From: Bacteroides sp. UBA7335
Lineage (GTDB): Bacteria > Bacteroidota > Bacteroidia > Bacteroidales > Bacteroidaceae
Reading direction: 5' to 3'
Assembly (NCBI GenBank): GCA_002471185.1
Contig: DKPL01000008.1
Coordinates: 11,405-44,469 of the forward strand
Length of the DNA stretch: 33,065 bases
Shown one piece after another: positions 9,254 through 16,607 of the stretch. A program made the translations under genes and the position numbers. Position 1 is the first letter of the stretch. Every line of letters starts with the position of its first letter. The notes under the pieces were generated by a model that saw nothing but the letters and a program-made list of their open reading frames with translations, ran no database searches and had not been told where the DNA came from.

Positions 9254-9285
9254 TAGCGTTTACCCTAATTTAAATAATATACACA

Positions 9286-10728
9286 ATGGAAGATCTAAAT
9301 TTTAGAAATGGAGATGCCAAAACTGATGTTTATGGATCAAATCGTATGTTACAACCTTCACCGGTAGATAAAATTCCTGATGGGCCTACCACTCCAGAAA
9401 TTGCTTACCAAATGGTAAAAGATGAAACATTCTCTCAAACTCAACCTCGTTTAAACTTAGCCACTTTCGTTACTACATATATGGACGAATATGCGACTAA
9501 ATTAATGAATGATGCGATTAACATCAACTATATTGATGAGACTGAGTATCCACGTATTGCTGTGATGAATGGTAAATGTATCAACATCATTGCAAATTTA
9601 TGGAACTCTCCTGAAAAAGATACTTGGAAAACCGGAGCACTAGCTATTGGTTCAAGTGAAGCATGTATGTTGGGTGGTGTAGCAGCATGGCTTCGTTGGC
9701 GCAAAAAACGTCAAGCGCAAGGCAAACCATTTGATAAGCCAAACTTTGTAATTTCGGCTGGTTTTCAAGTTGTATGGGAAAAATTTGCTCAACTCTGGCA
9801 GATTGAAATGCGCCAAGTACCATTGACATTAGAAAAAACCACATTAGATCCAGAAGAAGCATTGAAACTTTGTGATGAAAACACCATCTGCGTAGTACCT
9901 ATCGAAGGAGTTACTTGGACTGGTTTGAATGACGACGTAGAAGCTTTAGATGCTGCTCTTGAAGTATATAATGCTAAAACTGGCTATGATATCCCTATCC
10001 ATGTAGATGCAGCTAGTGGTGGTTTTATTCTTCCATTCTTGAAACCCGAAGAAAAATGGGACTTCCGCTTGAAATGGGTATACTCTATCAGCACATCAGG
10101 GCATAAATTTGGACTAGTATATCCAGGCTTAGGCTGGGTAGTATGGAAAGGAAAAGAGTATCTTCCTGAAGAAATGTCGTTTAGTGTAAACTATCTTGGA
10201 GCTAACATTACCCAAGTTGGTTTAAATTTCTCACGACCAGCAGCTCAGATTTTAGGACAATATTATCAATTTATCCGTTTGGGATATCAAGGCTATAAAG
10301 AAGTTCAATTGAACTCTATGGGTGTAGCTAAATATATGCACACTGAAATTGCTAAGATTCCTCAATTCAAAAATTATGCTCAAGATGTAGTGAACCCATT
10401 ATTTATTTGGTACATGGAGCCTGAATATGCCAAAACAGCCAAATGGACACTTTACGACTTGCAAGATAAATTAGCTCAAAGTGGCTGGATGGTTCCTGCC
10501 TACACTTTACCAGCAAACATCGAAAGTTATATTGTAATGCGCATTGTAGCACGTATGGGCTTCAACCGTGATATGGCAGACATGTTATTGGGTGATATTA
10601 AAAACGCAGTTGCAGCTTTGGATAAGCTAGAATATCCAACTCCTACACGAATAGCTATGGAGAAAAATGAAAAGATAGAGCCAACTAAGTTCAATCACAA
10701 CGGTCGCCGTCACGCTGCTAAGAAATAA
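9286..10728 (+). CDS. gadB: Glutamate decarboxylase
   Basis: This 480-residue PLP enzyme converts glutamate to GABA and CO2, consuming one cytoplasmic proton per turnover. The PLP-binding lysine is Lys274 in the STSGHKFG motif, preceded by the family segment PIHVDAASGGFILPF (about residues 237-251). The length and the C-terminal tail with a histidine near the end (NGRRHAAKK) resemble bacterial GadA/GadB, in which a C-terminal His takes part in pH-dependent closure of the active site. Whether that mechanism operates here is inference. It is followed by glutaminase and, further on, a gadC-type antiporter, which together form a glutamate-dependent acid-resistance system. The frame is intact. Confidence 0.96.
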   Translation: MEDLNFRNGDAKTDVYGSNRMLQPSPVDKIPDGPTTPEIAYQMVKDETFSQTQPRLNLATFVTTYMDEYATKLMNDAININYIDETEYPRIAVMNGKCINIIANLWNSPEKDTWKTGALAIGSSEACMLGGVAAWLRWRKKRQAQGKPFDKPNFVISAGFQVVWEKFAQLWQIEMRQVPLTLEKTTLDPEEALKLCDENTICVVPIEGVTWTGLNDDVEALDAALEVYNAKTGYDIPIHVDAASGGFILPFLKPEEKWDFRLKWVYSISTSGHKFGLVYPGLGWVVWKGKEYLPEEMSFSVNYLGANITQVGLNFSRPAAQILGQYYQFIRLGYQGYKEVQLNSMGVAKYMHTEIAKIPQFKNYAQDVVNPLFIWYMEPEYAKTAKWTLYDLQDKLAQSGWMVPAYTLPANIESYIVMRIVARMGFNRDMADMLLGDIKNAVAALDKLEYPTPTRIAMEKNEKIEPTKFNHNGRRHAAKK

Positions 10729-10740
10729 AATTTATAATCT

Positions 10741-10784
10741 GAAATGGGTAGGATAGTACATTGTTGTGCCATTCTACCCATTTC
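10741..10784 (+). promoter_or_regulatory. Hairpin between gadB and glsA
   Basis: GAAATGGGTAG (10741-10751) and CTACCCATTTC (10774-10784) are perfect 11-bp complements separated by 22 bases, starting 12 bases after the gadB stop. There is no long T run after the hairpin. It may be an attenuator, a processing site or a 3'-end stabiliser that sets different levels of gadB and glsA. The symmetry also argues that this stretch is untranslated. Confidence 0.55.
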
Positions 10785-10803
10785 TGTTAAAAAGCAAAAC
10801 GAT

Positions 10804-11769
10804 ATGAGCAATACTATAACTGTTTCTCAAATAAAAGAGATAGTTCAACAAGCTTACAATGAGATAAAGAGTAACACTAGCGGAAAAAATGCTGATTACA
10901 TTCCTTTCTTAGCCAATATTGACAAAGATTTATTTGGCATTAGTATCTGTTTAATGAATGGTCAAACCATCAACATTGGAGATACTAATTATGCATTTGG
11001 CATCGAATCTGTATCAAAAGTGCATACTGCAATCTTGATTATGCAACAATATGGAGCGCAAAAAGTGTTAGAGATGATTGGAGCAGATGCAACCGGACTT
11101 CCATTCAATTCAATTTTTGCCATTTTACTCGAAAACGATCATCCTTCTACCCCACTAGTCAATGCAGGTGCAATATCAGCTTGTTCAATGGTGCAACCTA
11201 TTGGAGATTCTGATAAGAAATGGGCTACTATTGTGAAGAACATCACAGATTTGTGTGGCTCAGCGCCCCAGTTGATTGATGAATTGTATAAATCAGAATC
11301 GGCTACAAATTTCAACAATCGTTCTATCGCATGGTTACTCAAAAACTATGGACGTATTTATGACGATCCGGATATGTCACTCGATTTGTATACCCGCCAA
11401 TGTTCGCTTGGAATAACCAGCAATCAGCTAGCTATTACAGCTGCAACTATAGCCAATGGAGGTATCAACCCCGTAACCAAGGTGCAAGCTTTCAATAAGG
11501 AGTTGGCAGCTCCTATCACCTCACTGATAGCTACTGTTGGTTTTTACGAGCACTCAGGCGACTGGATGTACACAGCAGGAATTCCTGCAAAAACGGGTGT
11601 TGGTGGTGGTATTATGGGAGTTTTACCTGGGGTGATGGGAATTTCTTCATTTGCTCCTCCGATTGATTCTGCCGGCAATTCGGTAAAAGCTCAGCTGGCT
11701 ATTAAGTATATCATGAATAAACTAGAATTAAATGTATTCAATGGTAAACAAGTACATATTGTAGATTAA
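10804..11769 (+). CDS. glsA: Glutaminase (serine-dependent, GlsA family)
   Basis: The 321-residue product hydrolyses glutamine to glutamate and ammonia; ammonia release raises pH and glutamate feeds the decarboxylase. The beta-lactamase-like Ser-x-x-Lys motif is seen as Ser69-Val-Ser-Lys72 in FGIESVSKVH. Other family segments are NPLV-like PLVNAGAI and the C-terminal PAKTGVGGGIMGVLPG. A longer frame opens at 10744, but its first 20 codons lie over an 11-bp inverted repeat and do not resemble the family N-terminus, so the ATG at 10804 is preferred. About 310 residues is usual for GlsA. A strong hairpin follows the stop. Confidence 0.93.
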   Translation: MSNTITVSQIKEIVQQAYNEIKSNTSGKNADYIPFLANIDKDLFGISICLMNGQTINIGDTNYAFGIESVSKVHTAILIMQQYGAQKVLEMIGADATGLPFNSIFAILLENDHPSTPLVNAGAISACSMVQPIGDSDKKWATIVKNITDLCGSAPQLIDELYKSESATNFNNRSIAWLLKNYGRIYDDPDMSLDLYTRQCSLGITSNQLAITAATIANGGINPVTKVQAFNKELAAPITSLIATVGFYEHSGDWMYTAGIPAKTGVGGGIMGVLPGVMGISSFAPPIDSAGNSVKAQLAIKYIMNKLELNVFNGKQVHIVD

Positions 11770-11792
11770 ACATTTCATTTCATATTATACAC

Positions 11793-11833
11793 AAAAGAGG
11801 ATAGTCGATCTTAACAATCGGGTATCCTCTTTT
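11793..11833. terminator. Bidirectional terminator between glsA and the channel gene
   Basis: AAAAGAGGATA (11793-11803) pairs perfectly with TATCCTCTTTT (11823-11833), with an inner CGAT/ATCG pairing. A-rich and T-rich flanks lie on both sides, so it can end transcripts from glsA (plus) and from the convergent channel gene (minus). Confidence 0.85.
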
Positions 11834-11854
11834 CAATATTGTATGTAGAACTAG

Positions 11855-12694
11855 CTATTTTGATATATCGTCAGTAGTAGTTGGTTTAGCGCTAGACTCA
11901 TCCTTCTTTGCATTTGTATCACTTTCAGAATTTACTTTTTTTGCTTCAGAATTATCATCGGCTGCCGACGATTCTGCTGCCAGTTCCTGATTCTTATAAT
12001 ACAAGCTTTTACGTTTATTGGCTTTCTGCACCAAGTCAGTTACATATACTGTGAATATAGGAAACATCATCATACCTAGTGCAGCAAGCAAAACCGATAA
12101 CACACGTCCGGTAATGGTCATTGCCGTAATATTAGACCCAACGGTAGTAACGTCCATACAAGCCCACCACAAAGCATCACCATAGCCATTTACCAATGGG
12201 TTTACTTTATGTTCGAGCACATAAAAAGCCAAACTTGCAAAATAGATTGTAGCAAAAAGCATTGTTAAATAAGAAATAAATAAGCTCGACGCTTTGTTGT
12301 ACGTAAGCCATCCCACTACAATAGCAAGTGCGTATCCTCCACGTACTAAAGGAATAAAACGTATTAGATAAGTCGTTTCTTCTGAAAATGTCCACCCAAA
12401 GTAATTGATTATATTCAAATAGGGAATTGAGATTAAAAAGAATATAAAGTGAGAACCCAGATATCGCCATTTGTGATTTGTTAGTATCAATTCAAGAAAA
12501 AAACTAAACAAAAACCAACCGCAAATCCATAGCTGCACCTTCATATAAGAGGATTGCATATAAAATTGCGTTCCTTTATAGGTATCAATCGATATACTTA
12601 TTATTAAAAAAAGCGATAAGATGAGAATTATAATATGCAAGAATGCATAAATAGCACTTTTATGTAATGAAAACTTAAACTTAGCAGAATTCAT
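11855..12694 (-). CDS. Six-helix voltage-gated-type ion channel with atypical TTVGSN filter
   Basis: The 279-residue protein has six hydrophobic segments (about 14-37, 53-72, 80-98, 108-131, 137-160 and 197-220). A pore-loop sequence, ALWWACMDVTTVGSN, lies between the last two (about 174-188). This is the layout of 6TM potassium channels, but the selectivity signature TVGYGD is replaced by TVGSNI, so potassium selectivity is doubtful. Segment four carries only a few basic residues (RFIPLVR). The tail after residue 230 is charged and low in complexity. Its place among gadB, glsA and gadC suggests a part in acid stress, for example charge compensation or ion flux during proton load; that is inference. 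Confidence 0.8.
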   Translation of the reverse strand: MNSAKFKFSLHKSAIYAFLHIIILILSLFLIISISIDTYKGTQFYMQSSYMKVQLWICGWFLFSFFLELILTNHKWRYLGSHFIFFLISIPYLNIINYFGWTFSEETTYLIRFIPLVRGGYALAIVVGWLTYNKASSLFISYLTMLFATIYFASLAFYVLEHKVNPLVNGYGDALWWACMDVTTVGSNITAMTITGRVLSVLLAALGMMMFPIFTVYVTDLVQKANKRKSLYYKNQELAAESSAADDNSEAKKVNSESDTNAKKDESSAKPTTTDDISK

Positions 12695-12868
12695 AATTTC
12701 TTTTTTAAAATATATTTAGAATATGCAATAAAAACAACAGAACAGCAAGCTTTGTTTACAAACTATAATTGTATTGAGTAGAGAAGTTAATAGCTTTTTC
12801 AGAAAACAACTATTAATAATAATTGTTATTAATTTAGTCAAAACATGTATTTAATAAAATCTTAATTT
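12695..12868. promoter_or_regulatory. Divergent intergenic region between channel gene and gadC
   Basis: This AT-rich 174-base region must hold promoters for the minus-strand channel gene and for plus-strand gadC. An inverted AACAA/TTGTT pair with several TTAATAA runs lies near 12807-12830. No full TTTG/TAnnTTTG promoter stands out on either strand, which may mean activation by an extra regulator under acid conditions. Confidence 0.35.
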
Positions 12869-14428
12869 ATGGCAAATATCAAACAGACAGTAAAGCTAGG
12901 GGTTTTTACTTTAGCTATTATGAATGTAACGGCAGTGGTGTCATTGCGTGGACTACCTGCCGAAGCAGAATACGGACTTAGCTCTGCATTCTATTATTTA
13001 TTTGCTGCTATTGTATTCTTGATTCCAACATCATTTGTAGCAGCAGAATTAGCAGCAATGTTTCAGGATAAGCAAGGCGGAGTATTTCGCTGGGTAGGAG
13101 AAGCTTATGGTAAACGTTGGGGGTTCTTGGCAATCTGGTTACAATGGATTGAAAGTACAATATGGTATCCTACCGTGTTGACTTTTGGTGCTGTATCTTT
13201 AGCATTTATTGGTATGGATGGAACCAAAGACATGGCAGTTGCCAACAATAAATTCTACACCTTGATCGTTGTATTAATTATCTATTGGTTGGCTACTTTT
13301 ATCTCATTAAAAGGACTGGAATGGGTAGGTAAAGTGGCCAAGATTGGTGGTATGGTGGGAACAATCATTCCTGCGGGATTACTAATTATTTTAGCAATAA
13401 TCTATTTAGCAACCGGTGGGCAATCAAGTATGGATTTCCATAGCAATTTCTTTCCCGATCTAACCAATATAGACAACTTAGTTTTAGCATCGAGTATATT
13501 CCTGTTCTATGCGGGTATGGAAATGGGTGGTGTGCATGTGAAAGACATGGATAATCCATCACGAAATTACCCTAAAGCTATTTTAATAGGTGCCATTATT
13601 ACAGTTATAGTATTCGTACTTGGAACATTTGCCTTAGGCATCATCATCCCTCAAAAAGACATCAACTTAACCCAAAGTTTATTGGTAGGATTCGATAACT
13701 ACTTCCGCTATATTCATGCTTCTTGGTTATCACCGATTATTGCTATAGCATTAGCATTTGGTGTATTGGCTGGTGTGTTGACATGGGTAGCTGGTCCATC
13801 AAAAGGTTTGTTTGCAGTAGGACGCGCTGGATATTTGCCTCCATTCTTCCAAAAAACAAATAAAATTGGTGTTCAAAAAAACATCCTTTATATCCAAGGT
13901 GGTGTTGTAACTTTATTGAGCCTATTATTTGTTGTTATGCCATCAGTACAGAGTTTCTATCAGATACTATCGCAGTTAACTGTATTATTATACTTAATTA
14001 TGTATATGCTAATGTTTACAGGAGCTATCTATTTAAGATATAATATGAAAGATAAAGTACGCCCATTTAGAATAGGGAAAAAAGGAAATGGATTAATCTG
14101 GTTTATTGGTGGTCTTGGTTTCTTAGGTTCATTGCTTGCATTTGTATTAAGCTTTATTCCTCCTAGCCAAATTGCAACTGGTAGCAATGTTGTATGGTTT
14201 GCAGTACTGATAGCAGGATGCGTTATTATGGTAACTATTCCATTTGTTATCTACGCTATGAGAAAACCAACATGGGTAGAGCCAAACAATACTTTCGAAC
14301 CATTCCATTGGGAAGAACAAAATAGCACTACTGCAGCTTCAGCAGCTTCAGCAGTAGGTACTACTACCGAAAGTGTTATTCCAGAGCAAAAAGCAGACTC
14401 GTCTAACGAAGAAGTACCTAAACAATAG
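12869..14428 (+). CDS. gadC: Glutamate:GABA antiporter (APC superfamily)
   Basis: This 519-residue inner-membrane transporter has about twelve hydrophobic segments and the N-terminal APC segment NVTAVVSLRGLPAEAEYGLS (residues about 20-39). It also carries the QDKQGGVFRWVGEAYG stretch typical of amino-acid antiporters. GadC exports GABA in exchange for glutamate, completing the acid-resistance cycle with gadB and glsA upstream. After the last helix (about residue 470) comes a roughly 45-residue tail rich in Ala, Ser, Thr and Glu. In E. coli GadC the C-terminal segment plugs the pore at neutral pH; whether this tail does so is unknown. A strong terminator follows 31 bases after the stop. Confidence 0.93.
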   Translation: MANIKQTVKLGVFTLAIMNVTAVVSLRGLPAEAEYGLSSAFYYLFAAIVFLIPTSFVAAELAAMFQDKQGGVFRWVGEAYGKRWGFLAIWLQWIESTIWYPTVLTFGAVSLAFIGMDGTKDMAVANNKFYTLIVVLIIYWLATFISLKGLEWVGKVAKIGGMVGTIIPAGLLIILAIIYLATGGQSSMDFHSNFFPDLTNIDNLVLASSIFLFYAGMEMGGVHVKDMDNPSRNYPKAILIGAIITVIVFVLGTFALGIIIPQKDINLTQSLLVGFDNYFRYIHASWLSPIIAIALAFGVLAGVLTWVAGPSKGLFAVGRAGYLPPFFQKTNKIGVQKNILYIQGGVVTLLSLLFVVMPSVQSFYQILSQLTVLLYLIMYMLMFTGAIYLRYNMKDKVRPFRIGKKGNGLIWFIGGLGFLGSLLAFVLSFIPPSQIATGSNVVWFAVLIAGCVIMVTIPFVIYAMRKPTWVEPNNTFEPFHWEEQNSTTAASAASAVGTTTESVIPEQKADSSNEEVPKQ

Positions 14429-14459
14429 GAAATTCTAAAGATTAAATGGAATTATTTAA

Positions 14460-14497
14460 AAAAAATGGCATAAACAATAATATTTATGCCATTTTTT
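14460..14497 (+). terminator. Rho-independent terminator of gadC
   Basis: A perfect 15-bp stem, AAAAAATGGCATAAA (14460-14474) with TTTATGCCATTTTTT (14483-14497), has an 8-base loop and ends in six T residues. It separates gadC from the tRNA genes. Confidence 0.9.
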
Positions 14498-14520
14498 ATT
14501 GGAGTATTAAAATATATGCA

Positions 14521-14528
14521 TATATTTG
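14521..14528 (+). promoter_or_regulatory. -7 box of the tRNA-Phe/tRNA-Pro transcript
   Basis: TATATTTG matches the TAnnTTTG consensus exactly and lies 20 bases before the first base of tRNA-Phe. No exact TTTG -33 box is seen; ATTG-like sequence occurs near the expected place. Confidence 0.6.
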
Positions 14529-14548
14529 CACCCGCTAAGACAAAAGAA

Positions 14549-14621
14549 GGTGCCATAGCTCAGTTGGTAGAGCAAAGGACTGAAAATCCTTGTGTCCCCG
14601 GTTCGATTCCTGGTGGCACCA
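14549..14621 (+). tRNA. tRNA-Phe (GAA)
   Basis: A 73-base cloverleaf: acceptor GGTGCCA with TGGCACC, D-stem GCTC/GAGC, anticodon stem AAGGA/TCCTT with loop CTGAAAA giving anticodon GAA, and T-stem CCCGG/CCTGG with loop TTCGATT. The discriminator is A and no CCA is encoded. Confidence 0.97.
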
Positions 14622-14636
14622 CTTTTTAAAGCGATT

Positions 14637-14709
14637 CGGAATGTAGCGCAGTTGGTAGCGTACTACGTTCGGGACGTAGGGGTCGGGCGTTCGAGTCGCC
14701 TCATTCCGA
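14637..14709 (+). tRNA. tRNA-Pro (CGG)
   Basis: A 73-base cloverleaf: acceptor CGGAATG with CATTCCG, anticodon stem CTACG/CGTAG with loop TTCGGGA giving anticodon CGG, and T-stem GGGCG/CGCCT. The unusual first base C is characteristic of proline tRNAs. It lies 15 bases after tRNA-Phe, so the two share a transcript. CCA is not encoded. Confidence 0.96.
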
Positions 14710-14712
14710 CGG

Positions 14713-14742
14713 AAGAGTTTAACGGGCGTTAGGCTCTTTTTT
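14713..14742 (+). terminator. Terminator after the tRNA pair
   Basis: GAGTTTAAC (14715-14723) pairs with GTTAGGCTC (14728-14736) across loop GGGC, including two G-U pairs that exist only in the plus-strand RNA. Six T residues follow immediately. Confidence 0.8.
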
Positions 14743-14837
14743 AATCTCCAACTTCACTCGAACCCCACCGAAAAGTTTTTAAAATCTCTGTATTACATAA
14801 ACTTTTTCTCCATTTCTTTTTTTCATATACGATAATT

Positions 14838-14845
14838 TATGTTTG
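14838..14845 (+). promoter_or_regulatory. -7 box for the small basic protein gene
   Basis: TATGTTTG fits TAnnTTTG, 52 bases before the ATG at 14898; a TTTC sequence lies 21 bases upstream as a possible -33 box. It supports the plus-strand reading of this short gene. Confidence 0.5.
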
Positions 14846-14897
14846 ATAAAGAAATAACCTTTAACAAAAAAGCATTTGATAATATATTCCGAAGATT

Positions 14898-15083
14898 ATG
14901 AAAATAGAAGATGTAATAATGAACGGTCTTGTATTCAAGGGCAAAAAAGAAAAGCCTAAAGAAGATGAGAATAAAGTAAAAACAAAAGCTAAAAAAGCGA
15001 CTTACATCCGTGGACAACATGGATCGGGATCTGCAAAAATGAAAGCAGAATATCGTAAAAAAAGAGCCAATCGACACAAGTAA
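14898..15083 (+). CDS. Small lysine-rich basic protein of unknown function
   Basis: The 61-residue product is strongly basic (about twenty Lys and Arg), with no signal peptide or membrane segment. Residues 1-16 could form an ordered N-terminus (MKIEDVIMNGLVFKGK). A Lys/Glu-rich linker follows, and then a basic tail with GQHGSGSAKMK. I do not recognise a family. The charge suggests nucleic-acid or ribosome association, but that is only inference. The gene has its own -7 box, is followed 3 bases later by a strong terminator, and is isolated between tRNAs and a convergent VOC gene. A 94-residue minus-strand frame over the same place would begin inside the terminator and is not favoured. Confidence 0.6.
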   Translation: MKIEDVIMNGLVFKGKKEKPKEDENKVKTKAKKATYIRGQHGSGSAKMKAEYRKKRANRHK

Positions 15084-15086
15084 TAA

Positions 15087-15126
15087 ATAAGAAAGGTCTA
15101 CAACCAAAGTTGTAGACCTTTCTTAT
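15087..15126. terminator. Bidirectional terminator between the small basic gene and the VOC gene
   Basis: ATAAGAAAGGTCTACAAC (15087-15104) and GTTGTAGACCTTTCTTAT (15109-15126) form a perfect 18-bp stem with loop CAAA. The A and T rich ends let it act for both convergent genes. Confidence 0.9.
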
Positions 15127-15132
15127 TTCCTT

Positions 15133-15510
15133 CTATTTCAAAGGTAGTATTTCAATCCAATAGTCATCAGGATCATTGATAAAGTAAAGCCCCATTGTAG
15201 TGTTTTCAAAGCAAACACACTCCATCTGCTTGTGATACTCTCTTACCTTATCGTAGTCGCCATCTACACGAATGCAAAGATGACTTTCGTTTTCACCCAA
15301 CTCATAAGCATCGGGATGATCACGAAGCCAAGTCAGTTCTAGCATAAAGCTGCTACTACCATCAGTCAGGTATACCAATATAAACGAACCATCGGGTGCA
15401 ACCTTACGATGATGTTCAGTTAACCCAAGAGCTTTTTGATAGAACTCAATACTCTTATCCAAGTCAGTTACATTGATATTAAAATGATCAAATTTACCGT
15501 TGATTTTCAT
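15133..15510 (-). CDS. VOC-fold (glyoxalase/dioxygenase superfamily) metalloprotein
   Basis: The 125-residue protein has two beta-alpha-beta-beta-beta halves and the four metal-ligand positions of glyoxalase I-like proteins: His9, Glu58 (FMLELTW), His77 (ESHLCIRV) and Glu120 (DYWIEILP). It may be a lactoylglutathione lyase-like enzyme that detoxifies methylglyoxal adducts, but the VOC superfamily also includes isomerases, dioxygenases and resistance proteins, so the reaction is left open. It lies 24 bases after the DUF4468 gene on the same strand and is probably the last gene of that transcript. Confidence 0.85.
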   Translation of the reverse strand: MKINGKFDHFNINVTDLDKSIEFYQKALGLTEHHRKVAPDGSFILVYLTDGSSSFMLELTWLRDHPDAYELGENESHLCIRVDGDYDKVREYHKQMECVCFENTTMGLYFINDPDDYWIEILPLK

Positions 15511-15534
15511 TGTCTTTGTATTTCTAAATAAATA

Positions 15535-16596
15535 TTATTCTCTAATCCAAGCTTTCACAATCTGCCCGATATAGGTACGAGGTTGCCCTTCATAGAAAGT
15601 TTGTGTAGGCATTTTCTTACAATCCAAAACTACCGATGGCTGATTTTGACCATTAGGGAAGAATTTCACAACATAAGTCTCAGCCTTTTCAAGAGCTTCA
15701 TAAGGTTGATCGGGCGAAAGAATTGTAAACACTACCGGTTTATCACCAATTTTACCTATAGAACCACCGGCATCAGCAGTCATCATAGTCATATTAAAGG
15801 CATCGTTACCAATTGCAATAACCAATTTTCCAGCATTCACTTGAATGACATCTTTAGCAACTTGACTAGGCTCAATTTCTTTCAACAAGCCCTCCTGGTT
15901 ACTCTTTGCCACAGGAGCAACTTCAACTACAGGATTATTGGGGAGAATCACAACCGAGGCACCTTTGGTTGTCGATTTACCTTCAATCGCAATGGGTTTA
16001 TTTGTTGAATTATCAGCAGCTCCCAAAGCTTTAGCAGCACTATCAAAAATATCATCAGCAAAATCAACTGTCTTTTTACGCCACTTCACCAACCCTTTTA
16101 CCATTTTGGTTTGAGTTTTATTGAGAGCATACTTATCAGTAATCCACTCTTCGGCAGTATATTTTTCACTTTCACGATAAGTGAAGCGAATTTTTTCGAG
16201 TTCAAACAAGCAATGTTCAGGTTTGCATGTCACTGTAATTTGATAATTCACCAACGTGCGATCTAAAGAAAGGGCACTCGATTTAAATACAATCCATTCT
16301 TCGCCAACCCCAGCCAAAAGTCCCTCTTTGGGTTCGGTATAAACAATTCTACTATTTGGGTTTTTATTATCTTCCAAACGTTTTTCAAGCCACTTCAACA
16401 TACGTTGGTAGATTTGTTCTTCAGACATTCCAGGTATATTGAATTCTTTTTGAAATACGACTTTTCCATCCACCTCAGGCACAGCGCCTGCCATATAATA
16501 ACTATCATCTTCGAAGTTAGTGTTATTTTGAGCACACAGCGAAGCCGGTACTAAAAGCATAAAAAAGAAAAAGGAAAAAGTGATAAGATTCTTCAT
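15535..16596 (-). CDS. Secreted DUF4468 domain-containing protein
   Basis: The 353-residue product begins with a clear signal peptide (MKNLITFSFFFFMLLVPASLCAQ). Residues about 30-125 match the DUF4468 pattern by eye: a KVVFQKEFNIPGMSEEQIY start, strands with SRIVYTEPKEGLLAGVGEEW, and the LFELEKIRFTYRESEKY end. The family is common in Bacteroidota and has no established function. The C-terminal half (about 235-353) looks like a second globular domain that I do not recognise. It starts 11 bases after the MBL-fold gene, which suggests cotranscription. Location is predicted to be periplasmic or outer-membrane associated. Confidence 0.8.
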   Translation of the reverse strand: MKNLITFSFFFFMLLVPASLCAQNNTNFEDDSYYMAGAVPEVDGKVVFQKEFNIPGMSEEQIYQRMLKWLEKRLEDNKNPNSRIVYTEPKEGLLAGVGEEWIVFKSSALSLDRTLVNYQITVTCKPEHCLFELEKIRFTYRESEKYTAEEWITDKYALNKTQTKMVKGLVKWRKKTVDFADDIFDSAAKALGAADNSTNKPIAIEGKSTTKGASVVILPNNPVVEVAPVAKSNQEGLLKEIEPSQVAKDVIQVNAGKLVIAIGNDAFNMTMMTADAGGSIGKIGDKPVVFTILSPDQPYEALEKAETYVVKFFPNGQNQPSVVLDCKKMPTQTFYEGQPRTYIGQIVKAWIRE

Positions 16597-16607
16597 AATC
16601 AGATGTT

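Larger units (their letters stand above)
8725..9285. other. 560-base gene-free region with several inverted repeats
   Basis: No convincing reading frame is present between the MBOAT gene and gadB. The stretch holds three AGTTTCA-containing repeats (8772-8850) and a 10-bp inverted repeat GACAGACTCA/TGAGTCTGTC (8955-8964 and 8978-8987). It also holds an 8-bp inverted repeat AATGATAC/GTATCATT (9059-9066 and 9072-9079) and an 8-bp inverted repeat just upstream of gadB (9236-9253). None is followed by a T run, so they do not look like ordinary terminators. A regulatory leader, a small RNA, or remnants of a small mobile element are all possible. Confidence 0.5.

Noticed and set aside
14549..14742. 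Possible tRNA-associated integration site
   Set aside because: No integrase gene or duplicated tRNA 3' end was seen, and the flanking genes look like core chromosome.
14823..15107. 94-codon minus-strand frame opposite the small basic gene
   Set aside because: It would start inside the terminator palindrome, and its Phe/Ser-rich sequence is what the complement of a Lys-rich gene produces.
15583..16008. 141-codon plus-strand frame over the DUF4468 gene
   Set aside because: Antisense shadow of a gene with signal peptide and family match; no promoter.
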